Shown piece by piece: positions 19,269 to 27,314 of a DNA stretch of 64,000 nt; position 1 is the first letter of the stretch, and every line of letters begins with the position of its first letter. The DNA is taken from the NCBI RefSeq assembly GCF_001637325.1, contig NZ_LRXL01000037.1:310001-374000 (forward strand), read 5' to 3'. Source of the stretch: Cochleicola gelatinilyticus (GTDB lineage Bacteria; Bacteroidota; Bacteroidia; Flavobacteriales; Flavobacteriaceae). The notes below the pieces were generated by a model. That model was not told the DNA's origin and did not search any database. It saw nothing but the letters and a program-made list of their open reading frames with translations. Position numbers and translations under genes: made by a program.

Positions 19269-19793
19269 TTATAAAATTAATGGATAACTATCTAAAATTT
19301 CAATACCTTCTATTAACCAAGGTTTTTCTACAACTATTTGTTGTGTACCTCCTAAAAATATTCCGCCTTGAGGCCCTACGGTACCCGTATGAATTGTAGT
19401 TCCGGCAGGTATTTTAACTTTGTAACCTGTATCTAATATAGATTTACTTCCATCAGGCCATTGTGGTAGGATGGCTTTATCGATTCTAGTTTGTAAAACA
19501 CTTTTTGGAGCGTCTTTAGAAAAGAATTGACCTAATGGTATTCCTTTTTTTCCAGCTCTATATAAAATCATATCTTCCTCAATTACTCTAGAAGTATATT
19601 TACCACCTAAAAAGGTAGATGACATTTCATCACTTAATTTTGAACACTCTGATAATCCTAATGGGTCAATCCAAATATTACTGTTATGCGTATAGGAATG
19701 AAGAGTAGGGTTGTTACCTGCCAATCCAATCGGATCTTGACTCAAATAAATCCCTTCATCGGCACTATAATACCGAAACCTATTATAATACAA
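19269..19793 (-). CDS. Orphan Rhs tip with TNT-like (NAD+ glycohydrolase) toxin end
   Basis: About 60 core residues ([20 protein letters not shown], then GLAG and IDPLGLSECS) precede a tip of about 115 residues. The release motif is canonical here (DPIGL and IDPLGL). The tip reads MILYRAG, PLGQFFS, TRIDKA, TGYKVKIPAGTTIHTGTVGP and GGTQQIVV. That order (YR, G-FFS, QxR, Y-V plus G, GGTQ) is the layout of the tuberculosis necrotizing toxin family, which hydrolyses NAD+. The match is by eye and needs a profile search. The upstream core is broken by a REP-like element, so the tip lacks a full rhs gene and any start would be a non-ATG codon. Confidence 0.6.
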   Translation of the reverse strand: MYYNRFRYYSADEGIYLSQDPIGLAGNNPTLHSYTHNSNIWIDPLGLSECSKLSDEMSSTFLGGKYTSRVIEEDMILYRAGKKGIPLGQFFSKDAPKSVLQTRIDKAILPQWPDGSKSILDTGYKVKIPAGTTIHTGTVGPQGGIFLGGTQQIVVEKPWLIEGIEILDSYPLIL

Positions 19794-19806
19794 ACCAGTA
19801 TCTTCA

Positions 19807-19868
19807 GCGCACCTGCTCGCCCATCACTATGTGATGTCCACCGGACATCAAATGGTCTTTCTGTCGCG
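19807..19868. repeat. REP-like hairpin element, copy B
   Basis: A 62-base element nearly identical to the copy at 18658. Its centre GATGTCC-ACC-GGACATC is a perfect 7-bp hairpin. It occupies the same codon position of the rhs core as copy A, which shows either duplication of the whole cassette front or repeated targeting of one site. Confidence 0.8.
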
Positions 19869-20068
19869 TACTGGTCTTGATATCGAAACGGACAATCATT
19901 GCCAACTCGAACCTTCTCTGAAGTAGACCATGAGCACTATTTGTTAATACTCGGCCCAATCAAATTATTTAACTAAGTATTGGCTTTTAGATGGTCTTTT
20001 TAATACAGAATATGGGAGTGACATGGAATTCGATTTTTTTAATGTTCTATAGCATTAAATAGCAATGT
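19869..20068. repeat. Cassette spacer direct repeat, copy 2
   Basis: Matches 18720-18920 over about 200 bases with scattered substitutions. It contains no ORF that can be supported and lies between REP copy B and the next immunity gene. Confidence 0.75.
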
Positions 20069-20133
20069 CAACTGTAAACTAAATTATATTTTTGAGTTTT
20101 TTTAAATATAAATTCTGTTAGATTTAATATTTT

Positions 20134-20448
20134 TTAGTTAAGTAACATGTTAGGAGAATTATTTTTTTTATATAATTCAATAACTTCCCATGTTTTTTTT
20201 GTCAAAACAAATTCCCAATTCCACGAATCAGCAGACCATCTTAAAATTTTTTCGATTTCTTGTGAAATATCATATTCATTATTTTCTCCAATATTCAGTT
20301 TCATTTTCTCTAACATTTTTATTGTTAAAGCAATTTGTAGATGAGTAAAACCATTTACTTTCATTAAATATTCATGCATAGATAAATTTGACAATTCTAA
20401 AATTAAATTTTCAATTTTCTCTATTAAATTTATATTTTTTGATATCAT
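20134..20448 (-). CDS. Putative immunity protein of the third-generation Rhs tip
   Basis: The product has 104 residues, soluble and mostly helical (NLIEKIENLILELSNL at the N-terminus, ILRWSADSWNWEFVLTKKTW near the C-terminus). No named family recognised. Its ATG overlaps the toxin-tip stop by one base (TAATG), a clear sign of translational coupling. The very AT-rich composition contrasts with the rhs core. Immunity function is inferred from position. Confidence 0.7.
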   Translation of the reverse strand: MISKNINLIEKIENLILELSNLSMHEYLMKVNGFTHLQIALTIKMLEKMKLNIGENNEYDISQEIEKILRWSADSWNWEFVLTKKTWEVIELYKKNNSPNMLLN

Positions 20449-21287
20449 TAAAATAAGTTTATTAGCGGATTATCCACAATGAATTTTTGAATTTGACCAC
20501 CAGAAAGATTTCCTTGTGCGGCGGCAGTACCCTCAAACATCTGTGTTCCTTCTTTGATTTGCCATTGTTTAATTGCCGTCATATCATTCCAATCTGGCTT
20601 GATAGCCAAACTATTTCTATTTGCTGGGAATGTTTCAAATAAATATCTTCCGTTAGCATCGGCTTTCAATCCATTATCGTGAAATCTAATTCCAAACTCA
20701 TCTGCACCTGCTTTTCTAACTTTAATGGATTGTTTGTTAAAAGGTTCTAAGATACTTTTTCTTACATTTCTTGGAAGACCTCTATCTTTTAATATTTGCG
20801 ACGCTTCTTTAATTCCGTTATATGAATCCTTTGGCTTAAAACTACACTCACTCAAACCGAAAATATCAACTAAAATATTTGAATCTCTTGTGAAGGCATA
20901 AATATTTGAGTTATTCCCGAGTAAACCTATCGGATCCTGACTCAAATACACCCCTTCATCGGCATTATAATACCGAAACCTATTATAATACAAACCAGTC
21001 TCTTCATCCTCATACTGGCCTTGATATCGAAACGGACAATCATTCAATGAACCTTTGGCTAAAGTACGAACCTTCCCATAAATATCGTATTCAACCTCCC
21101 ATGTTTTTTCACCAGCTTCGTTGTACATTTCTACAGGTGTGCCCAAATAATTGGTGACAATCGAGTAGGAGTGACCATCTATAATTTTTGCGGCAGGTTT
21201 AAACGTACCTTCATCAAACACCCAAGTAACCAATTTATCTAATGGCTCAGGGCGGTCGTTCTCTAGTACTCCATCTTTATTTACCAC
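20448..21287 (-). CDS. Orphan Rhs tip with about 135 residues of core and a distinct toxin end
   Basis: The frame opens with a GTG and carries 130 or more core residues that are nearly identical to the intact Rhs protein (VVNKDGVLENDRPEPLDKLV onward), then DPIGLLG and VDIFGLSECS. The tip of about 130 residues has EASQILKDRGLPRNVRKS, GADEFGIRFHDNGLKADANG, YLFETFPANR and MFEGTAAAQG. I recall similar ends in many Rhs proteins but not their activity. Its long intact core block is the best available substrate for recombination with the full rhs gene just upstream, and it is the least decayed of the four cassettes. Confidence 0.75.
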   Translation of the reverse strand: MVNKDGVLENDRPEPLDKLVTWVFDEGTFKPAAKIIDGHSYSIVTNYLGTPVEMYNEAGEKTWEVEYDIYGKVRTLAKGSLNDCPFRYQGQYEDEETGLYYNRFRYYNADEGVYLSQDPIGLLGNNSNIYAFTRDSNILVDIFGLSECSFKPKDSYNGIKEASQILKDRGLPRNVRKSILEPFNKQSIKVRKAGADEFGIRFHDNGLKADANGRYLFETFPANRNSLAIKPDWNDMTAIKQWQIKEGTQMFEGTAAAQGNLSGGQIQKFIVDNPLINLF

Positions 21288-21393
21288 CTTTTGGAGTTAA
21301 TTTTATATAGTGATGCTGCGGCTCTAAAAATCGTATGCAAATTCGATTTTTATAGTGAACAATTGAATTTTTACTTTTGTATTGCAATCTAAT

Positions 21394-21837
21394 TTATTCC
21401 GATAACAGTTCAACAATTTTAATTACATCCAATAAAGTATCTTGATCTATAAAGAAATCAACATTAGAGCTGTCATATTCTTCTCTGATTCTTTGAGCTG
21501 ATTCAATACTTGTCTGAGTATTTTTACTAAAAGACTCTTTAATTTTGACAATTTTATTAAAAGAAGCATCTTTAAGGGTAAGGTCGCATTTTACCTGCCC
21601 GCCTTTTTCAGAAGAGGATAAATATATATCAAGGAAAAAAGATTTGACCTCGCTTCTATATCCATGAAAATACTTTCCTCTTCTCCCAGCGTTATCCCAA
21701 ATTTCTAACTCAGGTTTATAATATAAACAGATGGCATTATCAAGTGTACAATAGTATTTGTAAAATTCATCACCAATTAAAGAATTAATTTCAATTGCTG
21801 TAGGTTCATTTATAAAGAACTTATATTTGGTTTTCAT
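21394..21837 (-). CDS. Putative immunity protein of the intact Rhs toxin
   Basis: From the ATG at 21837 (MKTKYKFFINEPTAIEINSL) the product has 147 residues; the longer ORF begins inside the rhs tip. It starts 7 bases after the rhs stop. No signal peptide or membrane helix, so it acts in the cytoplasm. I do not recognise the family. Immunity role is inferred from its fixed position, repeated for each of the downstream cassettes. Confidence 0.75.
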   Translation of the reverse strand: MKTKYKFFINEPTAIEINSLIGDEFYKYYCTLDNAICLYYKPELEIWDNAGRRGKYFHGYRSEVKSFFLDIYLSSSEKGGQVKCDLTLKDASFNKIVKIKESFSKNTQTSIESAQRIREEYDSSNVDFFIDQDTLLDVIKIVELLSE

Positions 21838-21844
21838 AATAGTC

Positions 21845-24800
21845 TTACCATTTTTTTCCAAAGGCAATTTGAGTTTCCATGCTATAAAACGCGCCTTTTG
21901 TTTTGCTTCCAGGCCCTCCGAGATTAACATATTTTGGATCTAATCCAATATCAATAACTGTATTTCCTTCTAAAATTTTATCTTCCAACCACTTTTTATT
22001 ATTAGCTAAATTTAATTCATCAGGTAGAGTTTCATCAAATCCTTTCCAATAATCAGCGTCTATATTTTTTGCAGAAGGAATAACTCGATCTCCCATATTC
22101 CGGCCTATTACAATTGATTTCCCGTTTGTGCCAAGTTTAATTCGTTTTACTGTACTTCGTGGACCTATTTTATGTCCCACTTTTACGCTACAATCAGAAA
22201 GTCCGAATTTGTCTACATAAAAATTAATGTCCTTTACGTATGAATAAAGCGTAGGCATTCCACCTGCCAATCCAATCGGATCTTGACTCAAATAAACCCC
22301 TTCATCGGCACTATAATACCGAAACCTATTATAATACAATCCGGTCTCTTCATCTTCGTACTGGCCTTGATATCGAAACGGACAATCATTCAATGAACCT
22401 TTGGCTAAAGTACGAACCTTCCCATAAATATCGTATTCAACCTCCCATGTTTTTTCACCAGCTTCGTTGTACATTTCTACAGGTGTGCCCAAATAATCGG
22501 TGACAATCGAGTAGGAGTGACCATCTATAATTTTTGCGGCAGGTTTAAACGTACCTTCATCAAACACCCAAGTAACCAATTTATCCAATGGCTCAGGGCG
22601 GTCGTTCTCTAGTACTCCATCTTCATTTACCACGAGCTGTGGTCGGTCGTTTAGATTGTACTTCCATTCGTGGAGTGGCGTATTTCCGTCCCAAACAAAC
22701 CGTGTAATTTTACCTCCTTTATGCGTTGGTTTTATTTTGGCTGTTCGACGGCCTAAGGCATCGTATTCAAATTCCACTTTTTTTCCTTCCGAAGTAATTA
22801 CCGAACGCAACATGCCATTGCCAAACCACTCATATTTCCAGTTTCCTTTTGGAGTGATCTTTTTAATAAGATTTCCTTCTAGGTCGTACTTAAATTTGTT
22901 ACCGTCGGCTTCGAGCAATTGCCCACCTTTACCGTATTTTCGGTCTTTCTGCCCTTTACTTCGGTATAAATTCCCTACTTCATCGGGTAACTTATAATCC
23001 ATTTGCTTGTCTTCGTATTGCGCCCATGCGAGATTGCCGAATTCATCGTGCCCATAATTTACTTTTCCACCACTAATCTCGTTCACCATTTTTCGAAGTT
23101 GGTCGTTGGCATCCCAAGTATAACTCCGATTGCGAAGCTCCCTGTTCTGTCGACTCACTTTTTGTGCAATGGGGCGACCAGCGTGGTCGTATTCCATTTT
23201 TGAAACGATGCCACCGGGAAGCGATCGCTCCACTTCTTGCCCGATGGAGTTGTGTTTAAAGGAGGCGGTCCATAATCCATCTTTCGTTTTGGCATCGCCT
23301 TGCATTCCTTTATCCAAAATGGGCTCATCGGATGCAGATAGTAGGGAATTGTTAGTGCTCGTAGCAGATGCAGATACACCATTAATAAACCCAAATTTGT
23401 TTCGGTCTATATTAATGCTAGCGTCTAAGCTACTAGTCACTTTGGTGCGATTGCTCAATTTGTCGTATTGGCTTTCTACCGTATGCCCATCCTGAGTTTC
23501 TTTAATAATTCTACCGGCGTTGTCGCGCTCTAGAATAACATGGGTGTTTTGGTTTCGTGCTTCAATAAGGTTTCCAGCACGGTCGTAACTATAGGTTTCC
23601 CAGGTGCCGTCGTAATATTCGGCACGGGTTATTTTTCCGTTCAAGTCGTATTCATATTCCGTAAAGCGTTCTTCGGGGCGTTGTACCTTCAGAACTTTTC
23701 CTGCACGATCTCTAAAATAGTCACGTCGCAGACCGTCGAATCCGGTTTCATTAATAATCTCACCCTTGGCATTCCTTCCGAAGTAATAAAACTCTTCATG
23801 CTCGTTGTTTATCGCAACAAGTTCTTCTTCGGTATTGTATTTAAAATGAACCTTAGCACCATTCTCTTCTCGCAACTTTAAGCTTCCTAAAGGCGTATAA
23901 TCGAAATGTATTTTGTGTCGTTTAGAATCTACAGTTTCAATAACTTCATCGTAGGCGTTGTATTTGAGTTTGATCGTATTTTTATCTGCCTGCTGAATTT
24001 TCTGTATCCGGTCCAGTTCATCATAGAAAAACTGTTGTTTGTGTTTTTCGGGATTGGTTGTTTGAACGCATCGCCCCCAAGCATCGTACACCCATGTGGA
24101 AGAAGCACCGTTGGGTAATTCCATCTCTTTTAGGTTGTGATCGGAATCGTATAACAGATTGGTCACATTATTTGCATTATCATGCACAGTATTAATGAGT
24201 CCTTTTTCGTTATAGGTGAATGAAGTTACTCCACCATCGGGCGCAATGGTCGCATGTAATCGTTCGTTTTTATACGCTCTAATTGTTGCTCCTCCAATGG
24301 GGTCTTGTGTAAGGATAAGTCGGTCTTTATCGTCGTATGCGAAAGTAATAATGCTTCCGTCGGGTTGGTGAATGCCAGTAAGATTGCCGCGTGCGTTGTA
24401 AGTATAGCCTGTTACATTTCCCTCTTGATTGATATCTCGATACGGCTCCATGAAATCGGTATATTCATGGAAAATATGTCCTCCTTCGGCATCGGTGACT
24501 TGAGTACATAAATGTAATGAATTGAAATAATAAATAGTTTCTGCACCTAACGAATTAGTCACAATATTATGTCCTTTTCGATAGTCGATATGTCCCGCTA
24601 AAATTCCATCGTCTCCCCAGGTTCGAATACACTTTGCTCCAGTAGTTTTTCCATCGTATTTCCAATAAAAAGCCTGTCCGTTACGATCAGTCTTTTTTAC
24701 CATGAGGTGGTTTTCGTATTCCATCACGGTAGGTTGCCCTAAAGCGTCGATAATATGTGTAAGGTCACCCTCGTCGTTGTATCGGTACGAAATTAGCTCT

Positions 24801-25960
24801 CGCACATTACCTTCATGTGTAGCGGTGATCTTAGTGGCACGCCCCTGTGAATCTGTTGCAATATCGATCAACCTTCCCGCCGTATCGATAATGCGTTCTA
24901 GAACATGGGCAGCGTTGTGTACAAAGGTGACCTTAAAACCATCCTCGTTAGAAAGACGACTAGGCTTAAAAAGGGTATCTGTTTTTTTCTTAAAGGTATA
25001 GATTAGATTTTCATTGTGATCCTCAACGGTATAAGTATGACTATCAATGCACGTAAGGGTCATTTTTTCTGAACGGTCATAATACGAGTTTCCTTCTGCT
25101 ATGAGGTACGGAAATGCCATAACGCGACCATCGGGCAATCGCATCACTATCGCATCGTCTGAAGCTTCAATGTGTAGTGCAACATCGTAGTTGCAATGAA
25201 AACCATGTCCCATTAATCCAGAATAATCTGAATCTGAATACCAATTACGCTCCCAACGCACTGGAATAATTCCTGGAATGCTAAAATCTTCTCCGTCGTA
25301 CACCATTCGGCCTGTCACCAGATCGACAGGCTCGAAGCCCATTTTACACAATTTTTTTTGAAGTCCTTTAGTGGCGGGAAATTTCTTTAGGGCTTTGTTC
25401 AGCATTTTGCCTCCCTTCTTCATCAGCTTGCCAAAACCAAATCCAACTGCCATCTGCATGAGCATACCCATTACATCGGGCACATACGGTCCACCTACCA
25501 TTACTGGTTTTCCTCCGCCCATGGGTAGGGTTGCAGAAGTGGGTAAATACCGACTTAAATTGGGTTTTTTGGGTTTTTTTCCTGGTGTTATTATAAGTGG
25601 AAGTCCGAGGTCGTTACACGTCATTAGCATAAAACCTGCCGCTGAAAAGTAATTCCCGTCAACGGCGACCCGATTGCTTCCGAAGAAATTCAACGAGTCG
25701 TGACCAATTAGGGGAGCCATTGCGAACGGACCACCCATGGGAATATGAAAATAGGTTCCAAGTACTCCCGAAACGCCACTATTTCCCCTTGGTACGGCAT
25801 TCACATTGGTGGTAGAGCCTATATACGGAATATAATCCATAGGGTCCATAACCATACCAATAAATGGGTGGGGGATCGGTGTAGGTACTCCAGGCGGGAT
25901 GATTACGATATGGATATCGATACCTAATATGGGGGTGAAATGTTTATTCGCTAACATCAT
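21845..25960 (-). CDS. rhs: PAAR-like/Rhs polymorphic toxin, T6SS effector
   Basis: The product has 1371 residues. The N-terminal 150 residues are Pro/Gly-rich and PAAR-like (PPGVPTPIPHPFIGMVMDP, VNAVPRGNSG, NFFGSNRVAVDG). A DUF6531 region (GFEPVDLVTGRMVYDGEDF) starts the Rhs/YD-repeat core, with many YD repeats (for example YEYDLNGKITRAEYYDG). The core ends in [12 protein letters not shown] and DKFGLSDCS. The variable tip of about 110 residues (RNMGDRVIPSAK, NKKWLEDKILEG, VIDIGLD, FYSMETQ) is the toxin; activity unknown. The core folds into a shell that holds the toxin until delivery on VgrG2. The second release aspartate is in DKFGL, not DPLGL. Codon use in the tip is more AT-rich than in the core. 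Confidence 0.93.
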   Translation of the reverse strand: MMLANKHFTPILGIDIHIVIIPPGVPTPIPHPFIGMVMDPMDYIPYIGSTTNVNAVPRGNSGVSGVLGTYFHIPMGGPFAMAPLIGHDSLNFFGSNRVAVDGNYFSAAGFMLMTCNDLGLPLIITPGKKPKKPNLSRYLPTSATLPMGGGKPVMVGGPYVPDVMGMLMQMAVGFGFGKLMKKGGKMLNKALKKFPATKGLQKKLCKMGFEPVDLVTGRMVYDGEDFSIPGIIPVRWERNWYSDSDYSGLMGHGFHCNYDVALHIEASDDAIVMRLPDGRVMAFPYLIAEGNSYYDRSEKMTLTCIDSHTYTVEDHNENLIYTFKKKTDTLFKPSRLSNEDGFKVTFVHNAAHVLERIIDTAGRLIDIATDSQGRATKITATHEGNVRELISYRYNDEGDLTHIIDALGQPTVMEYENHLMVKKTDRNGQAFYWKYDGKTTGAKCIRTWGDDGILAGHIDYRKGHNIVTNSLGAETIYYFNSLHLCTQVTDAEGGHIFHEYTDFMEPYRDINQEGNVTGYTYNARGNLTGIHQPDGSIITFAYDDKDRLILTQDPIGGATIRAYKNERLHATIAPDGGVTSFTYNEKGLINTVHDNANNVTNLLYDSDHNLKEMELPNGASSTWVYDAWGRCVQTTNPEKHKQQFFYDELDRIQKIQQADKNTIKLKYNAYDEVIETVDSKRHKIHFDYTPLGSLKLREENGAKVHFKYNTEEELVAINNEHEEFYYFGRNAKGEIINETGFDGLRRDYFRDRAGKVLKVQRPEERFTEYEYDLNGKITRAEYYDGTWETYSYDRAGNLIEARNQNTHVILERDNAGRIIKETQDGHTVESQYDKLSNRTKVTSSLDASINIDRNKFGFINGVSASATSTNNSLLSASDEPILDKGMQGDAKTKDGLWTASFKHNSIGQEVERSLPGGIVSKMEYDHAGRPIAQKVSRQNRELRNRSYTWDANDQLRKMVNEISGGKVNYGHDEFGNLAWAQYEDKQMDYKLPDEVGNLYRSKGQKDRKYGKGGQLLEADGNKFKYDLEGNLIKKITPKGNWKYEWFGNGMLRSVITSEGKKVEFEYDALGRRTAKIKPTHKGGKITRFVWDGNTPLHEWKYNLNDRPQLVVNEDGVLENDRPEPLDKLVTWVFDEGTFKPAAKIIDGHSYSIVTDYLGTPVEMYNEAGEKTWEVEYDIYGKVRTLAKGSLNDCPFRYQGQYEDEETGLYYNRFRYYSADEGVYLSQDPIGLAGGMPTLYSYVKDINFYVDKFGLSDCSVKVGHKIGPRSTVKRIKLGTNGKSIVIGRNMGDRVIPSAKNIDADYWKGFDETLPDELNLANNKKWLEDKILEGNTVIDIGLDPKYVNLGGPGSKTKGAFYSMETQIAFGKKW

Positions 25961-25964
25961 AACC

Positions 25965-27305
25965 TTAGAATAAATTTGCTAAAGAAAATTTTCGCTTCTC
26001 TAATTGTTTTCGCTGTGCTTCGGTTTCCTCTCTCCAATTATCATTTTCGACCGTTTTCATAAAGGTATCTACATTTGTCGCTGCTTCCATATCGTTGCTT
26101 CGATCTAAGATGTTGTAATAATCGGCGGCGATAAATGGCATGCAACTGGCCTTAAGTATTTCTTTGTCTTGTTTTCTTCCGAAGTGATAGGCATCTTTAA
26201 CCAACATGTTATATCGCTCTTTATCTTTCTTTTTAATTACATTATACGCCATCCACCACGCAGTAAGCGGTTGCTGAGGTTGGCCCATTTCTACTGCCGT
26301 ATCTGCTTGTTTACAAAAGAGATCGGCTGCTTCTTCTTTTTTCTTCTGAAGCTGTTTGCTCGTCGCCATATAGCCGTAATACTGAATAAGCAACGTGGTG
26401 CATATTTTATCACCTGCTGTAATTCCTTGGTTTGTAATAGCAAGTCCTTTTGCAAGTAATGTGTCGATGGTTTCAAAATCTTTAAAACTGAAAAGCATAC
26501 CAGCGTAGACAATGTGAGCAGTGGCAAAGTTGCTTTTACTGCCCGTTCGTTGCATGACTTCCATTCCTTTTTCTCCCCATTTGTGTACTTCGGCACGTTC
26601 TTTACGTCCCATTGCTTCAGACATATTTATAATGCAATGTCTAAACTGTACCTCGGGGTCGTTCGGGTCTCCAGCACTTGCTAATTTTGAAGTAGCTCCA
26701 GCAACGTCGAGTGGTACTTCCAATGATTTACAACACGCTGTATTTTTACTGAAGGTAGTATCGAAAAAACGTTCCTCAGCATAATCGAACAGCATAATAC
26801 GTACATACTTCGGAATTTCTTCTTTAATTATATTCCGAATCCATTTGTCAAAGTATTTTGAATCGGAAACCAAATGCGGATACAGGCAGAGTGTTACAAA
26901 TTGTTTCGGGTCTGGAAGTGCTCTTTGAAAATCGGATAACATCTGAAGCAGTAGAGCGTCGGCAGGTGTTGTCATTTCAGTGGCTACTTCGGCTTGGGGC
27001 GTGATATCCCAAGCGAGTTGTTTTGTGATATCAGCATCTCTTTTAAAAGCTTCCGCCCAATCTTTTATAAGCTGCTGACTATAGGTTTTCTCATCTTCGA
27101 AGTGGGAGAGGAGCACAAAGGTCATATCGGGAAGACTCCCATGCGCAGTAGATTCCAATTTTAAAAAGCCTTGATAAATACGTGCCTGTTCAGGTTTAAT
27201 GAGCCAACGAACAACTTGAAAATGGTCGTTAGGGGTTACCTCCCGATTCCAGGCGTGCTGGATCTGACTTACTAATTGCGCTATAGGGTTGTGCTCGTTG
27301 CTCAC
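25965..27305 (-). CDS. Candidate Rhs/VgrG adaptor or chaperone (unclassified, helical)
   Basis: The product has 446 residues, no signal peptide and no membrane helix. The second half is helical and looks like TPR-type repeats (EVHKWGEKGMEVMQRTG, ATAHIVYAGMLFSFKDF, LAKGLAITNQG). No DUF4123, DUF1795 or DUF2169 adaptor motif can be seen. It sits 10 bases after vgrG2 and 4 bases before rhs, the exact slot occupied by effector-loading adaptors in Proteobacteria. A role in mounting the Rhs effector on VgrG2 is inferred from this position. An N-terminal domain of about 100 residues (ITQLVSQIQHAWNREV-like) is separate from the repeats. Confidence 0.7.
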   Translation of the reverse strand: MSNEHNPIAQLVSQIQHAWNREVTPNDHFQVVRWLIKPEQARIYQGFLKLESTAHGSLPDMTFVLLSHFEDEKTYSQQLIKDWAEAFKRDADITKQLAWDITPQAEVATEMTTPADALLLQMLSDFQRALPDPKQFVTLCLYPHLVSDSKYFDKWIRNIIKEEIPKYVRIMLFDYAEERFFDTTFSKNTACCKSLEVPLDVAGATSKLASAGDPNDPEVQFRHCIINMSEAMGRKERAEVHKWGEKGMEVMQRTGSKSNFATAHIVYAGMLFSFKDFETIDTLLAKGLAITNQGITAGDKICTTLLIQYYGYMATSKQLQKKKEEAADLFCKQADTAVEMGQPQQPLTAWWMAYNVIKKKDKERYNMLVKDAYHFGRKQDKEILKASCMPFIAADYYNILDRSNDMEAATNVDTFMKTVENDNWREETEAQRKQLEKRKFSLANLF

Positions 27306-27314
27306 AGAATTATT

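Noticed and set aside
16264-21287. CRISPR array or integron as explanation of the repeats
   Set aside because: The repeats are hundreds of bases long, are coding fragments of rhs, and have unequal spacing; no attC-like or short regular repeats occur.
22656-25927. Many plus-strand ORFs over the rhs gene
   Set aside because: They lie opposite the 1371-codon rhs frame, have no starts with support, and no matching family features.
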